Assembly (NCBI RefSeq): GCF_004359985.1
Contig: NZ_SMRO01000001.1
Span: 558,001-622,000 of the forward strand
DNA from: Paraburkholderia flava
GTDB taxonomy: Bacteria > Pseudomonadota > Gammaproteobacteria > Burkholderiales > Burkholderiaceae
Length of the DNA stretch: 64,000 nt
Reading direction: 5' to 3'
Of this stretch, positions 52,800 through 59,521 are shown piece after piece. A model generated the notes under the pieces. The model was given only the letters and a program-made list of their open reading frames with translations. It was not told the DNA's origin and ran no database searches. A program made the position numbers and the translations under genes. Each line of letters opens with the position of its first letter. Position 1 is the first letter of the stretch.

Positions 52800-54536
52800 A
52801 TGAAAACAGATCGTTACGCAAATGTAAGGCGTGGTCCTCAACTATCTCGACTACTTCGAAGATTTATCGGCACGGCACTCCCTACGCTGACGCTCGCAGT
52901 CGGCGTGTGCGGAATTTTTCTTGCGTCGGCATCGGCTGCCACGACTCCGCCGGACACGCCCTATGTCGATAACACCGCTTATGCATCCGGCGCGACCGAT
53001 GGCCTCGCGGCATCGGCCGTCAACGAGAATGCCGCGGTCGCGCATCATCAGTTGACCTATACCGCAGGCCGCCGACGCGTCGAGTACACGACGACGACCG
53101 GACATCTGACCGCCACCGACGCCAACGGCAAACCGGAAGCGTCGATGTTCTACGTGGCGTATATCGCGAAGAACAACAGCCCGTTCCCGCGCCCGGTTAC
53201 GTTCTTCTACAACGGCGGTCCTGGATCGTCGTCGATCTGGTTGCGGCTCGGATCGTTCGCCCCGAGCCGGGTCAAGACGCCCGATCCGTACACGACCGGC
53301 TGGCCGAATTTCCCGCTCGTCGATAACCAGGAGAGCCTGATCGATACCACCGACATGGTGTTCATCGATCCTCCGGGAACGGGCTTTTCCGAAGCGGTGC
53401 TGCCCAACACCAACAAGAGCTTCTGGGGCGTCGACCAGGATGCGGGCGTGATGCGCGATTTCATCCTGCGCTATCTGGCGGTCAATCCACGGCCGCATTC
53501 GCCGGTCTATCTGTACGGCGAATCGTATGGCACGCCGCGTACCGACGTGCTCGCCCCGTTGCTTCAACAGGCGGGCGTGAAGCTCACGGGCATCGTGTTG
53601 CAGTCGTGCATTCTCGACTACAACGACCAGTATCCGAGTACATCGGATCTGCAGCGCGCAACCGATTACACGGTATCGCTGCTACCGGGCTACGCGGAAG
53701 TCGCTGCGTTCTTCGGGCTGATCACGCCGCCACCGCCGTTCGGTCAGCAGGTCACGCCGCCGCTGTACTGGCTGAGAAACTACGCGCAGATGATGCGCGA
53801 GTTTTCGACGCGCGATTATTCGCAGTTCCTGCCGTATGGTCCGACCTTCCTTGGCCTCGCCAATCCGCCGGTCTTTCCGACGCCTGCGGTCTATACGCAG
53901 CTGTCGGCGGAAAGCGGTCTCAACGTAGGGACGCTGACGGCCTATCTGGGAGACAATCCGCTGAATACCGCGCTGATTCCCGGCTACACGATCGGTGGTT
54001 ACGACGGACGCGTGTCGGCGGCGAACAACAGCCCGATCATCGCCAGCGATTCCGATCCGTCCGATGCGTTGATGTCCACGCCGTTCCCGCTGATCCTGGA
54101 CCAGCAGCTGCCGAACTACCTGAAGTACACCGCGCCGAACGCCACCTATGTGACGTTGAGCGATACCGCGAACGAGAACTGGGATTTCAGCCACGGCGGC
54201 CTGTCGGAGCCTGACACGATTCCCGATCTGCTCGCCGCGCTGACGCTCAATCCGCATCTGAAGGTGCTCGTCGAAAACGGCTATCACGATCTGGTCACGC
54301 CGTTCTTCATGACCGAAAAGGATCTGGGCCGGTTGAAGAGCGTGAAGGGTCTGCGGCCGGATATTCAGGTCACGCACTATGCGGGCGGTCACATGATCTA
54401 TCTGGAGGACACGTCGCGGCCGCACATGAAAGCCGATCTGGTGAGCTACTACTACGGCTTCCCGATCGAGGGTGCGATGCGCTTCAGGCAATTGCCGCAA
54501 CCGTGGTCCGATCAGCCGCCGGCCGGTACGCCTTGA
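52800..54536 (+). CDS. Exported S10 family serine carboxypeptidase-like protein, copy 2
   Basis: The start at ATG 52800 (AAAGGA site, MKTDRYANVRRG) gives 578 residues with a signal peptide (ALPTLTLAVGVCGIFLASASA); unlike copy 1 it has no lipobox, so it is likely free in the periplasm or secreted. The catalytic parts match copy 1: NGGPGSSSIWLRLG, GESYGTPR (Ser242), VENGYHDLVTPFF and GGHMIYLED. Long blocks are nearly identical to copy 1 (VEYTTTTGHLTA, ESLIDTTDMVFIDPPGTG), showing duplication. The stop codon lies inside the first unit of a 13-bp tandem repeat. Confidence 0.92.
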   Translation: MKTDRYANVRRGPQLSRLLRRFIGTALPTLTLAVGVCGIFLASASAATTPPDTPYVDNTAYASGATDGLAASAVNENAAVAHHQLTYTAGRRRVEYTTTTGHLTATDANGKPEASMFYVAYIAKNNSPFPRPVTFFYNGGPGSSSIWLRLGSFAPSRVKTPDPYTTGWPNFPLVDNQESLIDTTDMVFIDPPGTGFSEAVLPNTNKSFWGVDQDAGVMRDFILRYLAVNPRPHSPVYLYGESYGTPRTDVLAPLLQQAGVKLTGIVLQSCILDYNDQYPSTSDLQRATDYTVSLLPGYAEVAAFFGLITPPPPFGQQVTPPLYWLRNYAQMMREFSTRDYSQFLPYGPTFLGLANPPVFPTPAVYTQLSAESGLNVGTLTAYLGDNPLNTALIPGYTIGGYDGRVSAANNSPIIASDSDPSDALMSTPFPLILDQQLPNYLKYTAPNATYVTLSDTANENWDFSHGGLSEPDTIPDLLAALTLNPHLKVLVENGYHDLVTPFFMTEKDLGRLKSVKGLRPDIQVTHYAGGHMIYLEDTSRPHMKADLVSYYYGFPIEGAMRFRQLPQPWSDQPPAGTP

Positions 54537-54605
54537 GTGTGCGCCTTGAGCGTGCGCCTTGAGCGTGCGCCTTGAGCGTGCGCCTTGAGCGTGCGCCTTG
54601 AGCGT
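54528..54605 (+). repeat. Six tandem 13-bp repeats starting inside the S10 stop region
   Basis: Five perfect copies of GCGCCTTGAGCGT fill 54541-54605. A variant copy (ACGCCTTGAGTGT) at 54528-54540 contains the TGA stop of the S10 gene at 54534-54536. The array sits in the 141-bp gap before the EF-hand gene. Slipped-strand expansion is the simplest origin. Confidence 0.95.
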
Positions 54606-54677
54606 GGATTGCCATTCGCGGAACCGGCGCTGCTCGCGCTGGATCCAACCCGATGAGGAAGGCTTTAAGGAAACACC

Positions 54678-55049
54678 ATGAAAAGTACACTCTATTCAAT
54701 CGCATTTGCCCTGTGTGCAATGGCCGGCGTCGCGCAGGCCAGCGATCTCGCCGTTGCGCCTCCGCGCCCCGGTGTGAAGCATGTGGATGGGCCGTTCTTT
54801 CCCGCGACGAGACCGCTCACGGCGGCGCCGGTCGCATCGACCGGCGATGCGCTGCAGGCTCAGGCGATGGCGCGCCTGAAAACCAACTTCGATGCCGCCG
54901 ACGTCACGAAGAGCGGCACGCTGACACAGCAGCAGGCGCAGAAGAGCCGACTGGGTTTTATCTCCGATAACTTCAGCAGCATCGACGTCAACAAGAAAGG
55001 CTCGGTGACGTTCGACGATGTGAAGCGGTATCTGCAATCGCAGCCGTAG
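54678..55049 (+). CDS. Small exported EF-hand protein, copy 2
   Basis: The 123-residue product has a signal peptide (YSIAFALCAMAGVAQA), the shared motif VDGPFFP, and two EF-hand loops: DVTKSGTLTQQQ (about residues 76-87, weak at position 12) and DVNKKGSVTFDD (about 107-118, with canonical D1, N3, G6, V8 and D12). It aligns with copy 1 through TGDALQAQAMARL, LGFISDNF and DVKRYL. An AAGGAAAC site precedes ATG 54678. Position directly after an S10 gene is the same in both modules. Calcium binding is inferred from the loops. Confidence 0.87.
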   Translation: MKSTLYSIAFALCAMAGVAQASDLAVAPPRPGVKHVDGPFFPATRPLTAAPVASTGDALQAQAMARLKTNFDAADVTKSGTLTQQQAQKSRLGFISDNFSSIDVNKKGSVTFDDVKRYLQSQP

Positions 55050-55082
55050 TCTGCTGACTCCCTGCGCGGGAGTTCGTCATGA

Positions 55083-55118
55083 AAAAAGCGCAGCCTGGTG
55101 CATCGGGCTGCGCTTTTT
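55083..55118. terminator. Bidirectional intrinsic terminator
   Basis: A perfect stem AAAAAGCGCAGCC / GGCTGCGCTTTTT with a 10-nt loop lies between the EF-hand gene (+, ends 55049) and the ProQ gene (-, ends 55140). T-runs flank it on both strands. Confidence 0.92.
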
Positions 55119-55139
55119 GTTGTCGCGGATGACTGCGTA

Positions 55140-55853
55140 TCAGGCGTCGTGTTGCGAGCCAGCGGTGTCGGCAGGCGCTTCGGTCTGTGCAGTCGGCGTT
55201 TCTGCGAGTGCTTCGCCTGCTGCATCGGTGTTCACTTCGACCGCAGCGGCTTGCGCATCGGCGACGACAGCATCGGCAACCGGTGCGGCGGCGTCAGCCT
55301 TCTTCGCCGCAGGCTTCGCACTGCGCCCTTTCTTCAGCGCCAGTGCGCGGACCGCGTCGGAGCGGGTCACTTCCCCTGCTTCGTTGCCTTCCAGATCGAC
55401 CCGCTTCGCGCCTTCGACCATGCACGCCCAGTAGCGGCTGCCACGGCACCACGTGCGCAGTGCATCGCGCAGCCCCGCTTCGTCGACACCGAGTACCTTC
55501 GCGTGCGTCAGCAGATCCTCGAAGATGCCGATCTTCAGCGGCACCTTCGGCGCAGGGTTCTTCGGGAATGCGAGCGGGAAACGCTTCTGCATCCGCGCGA
55601 AAGTCTGCACGACCGGATCGACCGGTTTTCCTTTTGGAGCCTGCGCCGTAGTGGGCGCAGCACCGGGCGTTGCAGCCTTCGGGCGCGCACCCGCATTCGC
55701 ATGCGCCTTCGCCTCAGCGGGCGCTGCCGGCGCACCCGACCCGCCGCGCGCCGGACGCGGCGGCCGCGCCTTTTTCGGCGCCTGCTGTGCCTGCTGTTGC
55801 GCGGCCTGTTTCTTGAGTTGCGCTTTCAGCGCGGCCAGTTGTTCGAAGCCCAT
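55140..55853 (-). CDS. ProQ/FINO family RNA-binding protein
   Basis: From ATG 55853 (MGFEQLAALKAQLKKQAAQQ) the product has 237 residues. The ProQ/FinO domain spans about 78-172: VDPVVQTFARMQKRFPLAFPKNPAPKVPLKIGIFEDL, LRDALRTWCRGSRYWACMVEGAKRVDLEG. It is flanked by a Gln/Lys/Ala/Pro-rich basic N-terminal extension and an Ala/Glu-rich acidic tail. ProQ proteins bind structured 3' ends of mRNAs and sRNAs and act as chaperones. The C-terminal Tudor-like domain of enterobacterial ProQ is absent, as in many betaproteobacterial forms. Confidence 0.92.
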   Translation of the reverse strand: MGFEQLAALKAQLKKQAAQQQAQQAPKKARPPRPARGGSGAPAAPAEAKAHANAGARPKAATPGAAPTTAQAPKGKPVDPVVQTFARMQKRFPLAFPKNPAPKVPLKIGIFEDLLTHAKVLGVDEAGLRDALRTWCRGSRYWACMVEGAKRVDLEGNEAGEVTRSDAVRALALKKGRSAKPAAKKADAAAPVADAVVADAQAAAVEVNTDAAGEALAETPTAQTEAPADTAGSQHDA

Positions 55854-55923
55854 GACGCCTGCCAATCGATAAAACCTAGATTGTACCTGCGGCGCAGGCC
55901 GGTTCGCATACAGCGGACGTTGC

Positions 55924-57258
55924 TCAGTCAACCGGCATCGCGTCGAGCCGGTTCGCCGAATCCTGCAGCCCGCCGAGAATGCGGTCCGCGACCTTCTGCG
56001 GAAACCCGCGCGGCAGTGTCGCGGCAACCTGCGCGATCACGTCCGGCGTCGCGCCGATCAGCCGCTGGATCACCGGTTCGGCCGTCGGGCCGTAGTGGCA
56101 CAGCGGCGCCATTGCATTGAAGTGGCGGCGTGCGACGTTGCGCATCAGGTAGTGCCGGTTCTTGCCCGCGACCGCCATCGCGAGCTTCGCCTTGTGCCAC
56201 GACCACTGGTTCGCGCCATTGCCTTCGACCGGCCAGATCGACATCACGTCGTACAGCGGCGTCATCTGGAAACGGCCGCCCGGCCGCAAATGGATGCTGA
56301 AATTTTTCGCGTGACCGTCCGGCGCGGCGAGCATCCAGAAGAGAATCTGTGCGGCGAGCAACCGCTCGAGATCGTCGGCTGCGTGCGTGGACTGCCGCAG
56401 GATCGCGGCGATGTCGCGCACGCCCGGGCCGCCGTCCGCTTCGTACTTGCGATGCGACGCGATGCCGAGCGCCTGGCAGAAGTCCTCCTGTGGCAAGCGC
56501 AGCAGACGCTGCGCGCGCGGCGATTTGACGCGATCGAAGCGCGTCACCGACAGCACCTTCTGCGAACCGAACGTGAGAATTTCGTTGTCGGGCACCGGCA
56601 AACCATACGCGCGCAGGATCGCGAGACAGAGCCATTCGTTTTCGACCGACGTACTCAGATCTGCCCGTTTGTTGCCGACGAGGCCGAGCGGCAGCTTCAG
56701 GATGTGTGTTGTCGGCGTGGCACCGCGCGGCCGCATCCAGCGGCCCCGATGACGCAGCAGCGCGGTCTTTTCCTGCGCGCCGGCGATCGAGATGCGGAAC
56801 TCACTGTCGTCCGCTGCGCCGAGCGACGGACTGGCGGTGTCGAGCAACAGTTGCTCGATCCGTTCGTCGCTAAGCGACGTGCCTTCGATCCGGTCAACGC
56901 CTACCGGCGCTTCGTCTTCTTCGAGCAGTTGCACCGCGCCCACGCAATCGCGGCCGATGGCCTGCAGCAGATCGAATGCATCGGTGGTGTCGGTGCTGAA
57001 ACGCGTGGCAAGCCGGCGACGGATCGCCTGACTGTCGGGCAGCAGGTTGTCGAAATAATTGCGCACGCGATCGCCCTTTAGCGGCGTATCGCCGACCCCG
57101 AACGGCAGCGACAGCGATAGTGGCCGCCCCTCGGGCGAACGCTTCCACGTAGGCTCGTAATGCAGCTCCATGTCGCCGCGCGTGGGCATGCGCCACGTGC
57201 CGACGTGCTGACCGTTGGCCCAGATCGACAGTGCGCGGGAGCGGGAGGCGCGGCCCAT
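55924..57258 (-). CDS. hipA: HipA family toxin kinase
   Basis: The 444-residue protein has the HipA N-terminal subdomain (LSIWANGQHVGTWRM, PLSLSLPFGVGDTPLKGDRVRNYFDNLLPD), the Gly-rich loop ISIAGAQEKTALL, THILKLPLG, EILTFGSQKVLSVTRFDR and the catalytic DGHAKNFSIHL with later PLYDVMS. All kinase elements look intact. In E. coli HipA phosphorylates GltX and induces dormancy. ATG 57258 starts 2 bp after the hipB stop; GTG 57267 in the same frame would overlap it. Here hipB precedes hipA, as in E. coli. Confidence 0.93.
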   Translation of the reverse strand: MGRASRSRALSIWANGQHVGTWRMPTRGDMELHYEPTWKRSPEGRPLSLSLPFGVGDTPLKGDRVRNYFDNLLPDSQAIRRRLATRFSTDTTDAFDLLQAIGRDCVGAVQLLEEDEAPVGVDRIEGTSLSDERIEQLLLDTASPSLGAADDSEFRISIAGAQEKTALLRHRGRWMRPRGATPTTHILKLPLGLVGNKRADLSTSVENEWLCLAILRAYGLPVPDNEILTFGSQKVLSVTRFDRVKSPRAQRLLRLPQEDFCQALGIASHRKYEADGGPGVRDIAAILRQSTHAADDLERLLAAQILFWMLAAPDGHAKNFSIHLRPGGRFQMTPLYDVMSIWPVEGNGANQWSWHKAKLAMAVAGKNRHYLMRNVARRHFNAMAPLCHYGPTAEPVIQRLIGATPDVIAQVAATLPRGFPQKVADRILGGLQDSANRLDAMPVD

Positions 57259-57260
57259 CG

Positions 57261-57515
57261 TTACCACTCCGCCTGCGCGTGATCAGCCGCTGCGTCGCCT
57301 TTCGACTGCATGCACAGTTCGAGGCCATACAGCGCCGTCAGCGCGAGCATCTGGTCCAGCGTGATGGTGGCGGTGGCGGTGGTTTCGAGCAGCGACAGCC
57401 GTGGCTGTCCGACCCCGATCCGTGCGGCGGCTTCCGCCTGCGTCAGGCCCTTCGCCTTCCTGGCCGACAATAGAATCTCAGCGAGTTGGGCCGACGTACT
57501 CACGACGAGTTTCAT
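57261..57515 (-). CDS. hipB: HipB-like antitoxin / transcriptional repressor
   Basis: From ATG 57515 (MKLVVSTSAQLAEILLSARKAKGLTQAEAAARIGVGQPRLSLLE) the product has 84 residues with a Cro/C1-type HTH. The frame is open to 57572, but that part overlaps the operator palindromes, and ATG 57515 lies 5 bp from operator 1. The protein should neutralise HipA and repress the operon by binding the four sites upstream. Confidence 0.9.
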   Translation of the reverse strand: MKLVVSTSAQLAEILLSARKAKGLTQAEAAARIGVGQPRLSLLETTATATITLDQMLALTALYGLELCMQSKGDAAADHAQAEW

Positions 57516-57519
57516 GGCG

Positions 57520-57616
57520 AATATTCCCATGGAGAATATTCGCATTTTATTCCTATCAAGAATAAAATTCAAATATTCCTTATAGGAATATTCTGCGTTT
57601 ATGCCTCACAAGAATA
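57520..57616. promoter_or_regulatory. Four regularly spaced HipB operators
   Basis: Four sites fit TATTC-N7-GAATA with centres at 57530, 57556, 57582 and 57608, each exactly 26 bp apart. The first three are perfect in both half-sites and extend further as palindromes (for example TTTTATTC / GAATAAAA at 57545-57567). The fourth has one mismatch (TATGC). E. coli hipBA has four TATCC-N8-GGATA sites, so half-site logic and number are conserved while the sequence differs. The AT-rich block must also contain the hipBA promoter. Confidence 0.85.
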
Positions 57617-57709
57617 AGCGAGGGCCCACCCATCGTTCGTCTTTTATGACGCTCACCCGACGGCGGATACCCTGGCGCAGCCGAAAGGGCACCCTCACCC
57701 CGTCTAGCT

Positions 57710-58726
57710 CTAGCCGTCGCGGAAAATAAAACTGTACGCGCTGAGCGCCGGCACGCCGCCGAGGTGCGCATACAGCACGCGCGAACCCGGCGGAAATTCA
57801 CCTAGCCGTACCTTGTCGATCATGCCATGCATCGACTTGCCCTCGTAGACCGGGTCGGTCAGCATGCCTTCGAAACGCGCGCACAGCCGGATCGCCTCGA
57901 GCGTGCCTTCGTTCGGCAGGCCATATTCGGGGCCGCCGTAACGCGTGTCGAGCACGACGTCCGCCTCGGCGATGTCGCGGCCGAGGTCGACCTGCTGCGC
58001 GGTATTGCGCGCGATCCGCAGAATCTGCGCATGCGTCTGTTCCGGTTTCGCCGATGCGTCGATGCCGATCACGCGATCGGCCCGCCCGTCCGCCGCAAAA
58101 CCGACGACCATCCCCGCCTGCGTGCTGCCCGTCACCGAGCACACGACGATGTAGTCGAAGCGGAACCCCAGTTCGGCCTCCTGCTGCCGCACCTCCTCCG
58201 CAAAACCGACGAACCCGAGACCGCCGAGCGGATGATCCGAGCACCCGGCCGGAATCGCATACGGTTTACCGCCCGCATCGCGCACGCTTTGCAGCGCGTC
58301 TTCCCAGCTGCGGCGAAAGCCGATGTCGAAACCGTCGGGCACGAGACGCACGTCCGCCCCCATCATCCGCGACATCTGGATGTTGCCGACGCGGTCGTAC
58401 ACCGCGTCGGAATAGTTGACCCAGTTCTCCTGCACCAGCACGCACTTCATCCCGAGATGCGCGGCGACCGCGGCAACCTGACGCGTCTGGTTCGACTGGA
58501 TGCCACCAATCGACACCAGCGTGTCGCAGCCCTGCGCAAGCGCCTCGGGAATCAGGTATTCGAGCTTGCGGGTCTTGTTGCCGCCGAACGCGAGACCGCT
58601 GTTGCAGTCTTCGCGTTTCGCGTACAGCTCGACCTTGCCGCCGAGATGGTCGGACAGCCGGCGCAGCGGCTGGATAGGCGTCGGGCCGAACGTCAGCGAA
58701 TAGCGGGGAAAACGTTTCAGGTTCAT
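57710..58726 (-). CDS. acdS: 1-Aminocyclopropane-1-carboxylate (ACC) deaminase
   Basis: The 338-residue length is exactly that of characterised ACC deaminases. The PLP Lys51 is in GGNKTRK, Ser78 in [10 protein letters not shown], Tyr294 and Glu295 in DPVYEGKS, and Leu322 in YAHLGG. Glu295 and Leu322 separate true ACC deaminases from D-cysteine desulfhydrases, which carry other residues there. It converts ACC to ammonia and 2-oxobutyrate in the cytoplasm and lowers plant ethylene. ATG 58726 is the family start. The divergent Lrp-type gene is its expected regulator. Confidence 0.97.
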   Translation of the reverse strand: MNLKRFPRYSLTFGPTPIQPLRRLSDHLGGKVELYAKREDCNSGLAFGGNKTRKLEYLIPEALAQGCDTLVSIGGIQSNQTRQVAAVAAHLGMKCVLVQENWVNYSDAVYDRVGNIQMSRMMGADVRLVPDGFDIGFRRSWEDALQSVRDAGGKPYAIPAGCSDHPLGGLGFVGFAEEVRQQEAELGFRFDYIVVCSVTGSTQAGMVVGFAADGRADRVIGIDASAKPEQTHAQILRIARNTAQQVDLGRDIAEADVVLDTRYGGPEYGLPNEGTLEAIRLCARFEGMLTDPVYEGKSMHGMIDKVRLGEFPPGSRVLYAHLGGVPALSAYSFIFRDG

Positions 58727-58895
58727 GAGAAGGCCTCGGTTCGTCGATGGGCGCGGGACGTATCGCGGATCTGTCGTCGCGGTGGATACATGGTAGGAAA
58801 TTGCTGGCAAAATGAGCTTGCGAAGTAAATGCGGAATACCGAATTTTCAAACCTATATCGCCACACTCTCCTACCTGAATTTTTCAAAAACCAAG
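58727..58895. promoter_or_regulatory. acdS-acdR intergenic regulatory region
   Basis: This 169-bp region separates the divergent genes. A near direct repeat, GAATTTTCAAACC at 58841-58853 and GAATTTTTCAAAAACC at 58877-58892, is spaced 36 bp and could be an Lrp-type binding pair. Lrp-family control by AcdR is established for acdS in other bacteria; the sites here are inferred. Confidence 0.5.
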
Positions 58896-59408
58896 ATGAA
58901 CGCAACAAAATTTCGTCGTGTTCCGGAACGCAGCAAGCAGGCCCCGCCGCCGCTCGACCGGATCGACCGCGCAATCCTCAAGCAGTTACAGCAGGACGCG
59001 TCGATCTCGAACGTGAGCCTCGCCGCGCGCGTGAAGCTGAGCGCGCCCGCGTGTTTGCGGCGCGTCGAACGGTTGAAGGAAGCCGGCCTGATTCGCCGCG
59101 TCGTCGCGTTGCTCGATCCGGAGGGACTGGGTGCGGGGATGCTGGTCGTGATCGGCTTTGTGCTCGATCGCTCGACGCCGGAGTCGTTCGCCGCGTTCGA
59201 AAAAGCGGCGCGCAAGGTCGTCGGATGCATGGAGTGTCACGTCGTGACCGGCGAATTCGATTACTTCATGCTGGTCCGCACGAAGGACAGCGACAGTTTC
59301 AACCGGCTGCACGCGGAGCAGTTGCTGTATCTGCCGGGCGTGCGGCAGATTCGCAGCTTCATGGTGCTTAAGGAAATCATGTCGACGACGGAGATCCCGC
59401 TGTCGTGA
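58896..59408 (+). CDS. acdR: Lrp/AsnC family regulator of acdS (AcdR)
   Basis: From ATG 58896 (MNATKFRRVPERSKQAPPPLDRIDRAILKQLQQDA) the product has 170 residues. The N-terminal winged helix (SISNVSLAARVKLSAPACLRRVERLKEAGLIRRVVALLDPEGLG) is followed by a RAM ligand domain (VVGCMECHVVTGEFDYFMLVRTKDSDSFNRL, LPGVRQIRSFMVLKEI). The in-frame ATG-like start at 58812 would extend into the shared promoter. Divergent placement from acdS is the standard arrangement; AcdR typically activates acdS in response to ACC or leucine. Confidence 0.92.
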   Translation: MNATKFRRVPERSKQAPPPLDRIDRAILKQLQQDASISNVSLAARVKLSAPACLRRVERLKEAGLIRRVVALLDPEGLGAGMLVVIGFVLDRSTPESFAAFEKAARKVVGCMECHVVTGEFDYFMLVRTKDSDSFNRLHAEQLLYLPGVRQIRSFMVLKEIMSTTEIPLS

Positions 59409-59488
59409 GAGTCGTGAGCCGCAGATAAAAAAAGAAGCGGGGTCGAGCCCGGCGCATCGTCGCACCGGTCCCAACCCCGCATTCAAAA

Positions 59489-59515
59489 TGCGGACCGCAT
59501 GTCACGCGGTCCGCA
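59489..59515 (-). terminator. Intrinsic terminator after the M1 aminopeptidase gene
   Basis: A perfect 10-bp stem (TGCGGACCGC / GCGGTCCGCA) with a 7-nt loop is followed on the minus strand by ATTTTGAA. It begins 6 bp beyond the stop at 59522. Confidence 0.7.
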
Positions 59516-59521
59516 CGGACG

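Noticed and set aside
57580..57801. Minus-strand ORF between hipB and acdS
   Set aside because: It overlaps the hip operators and the 3' end of acdS in another frame and has no RBS or recognisable motif.
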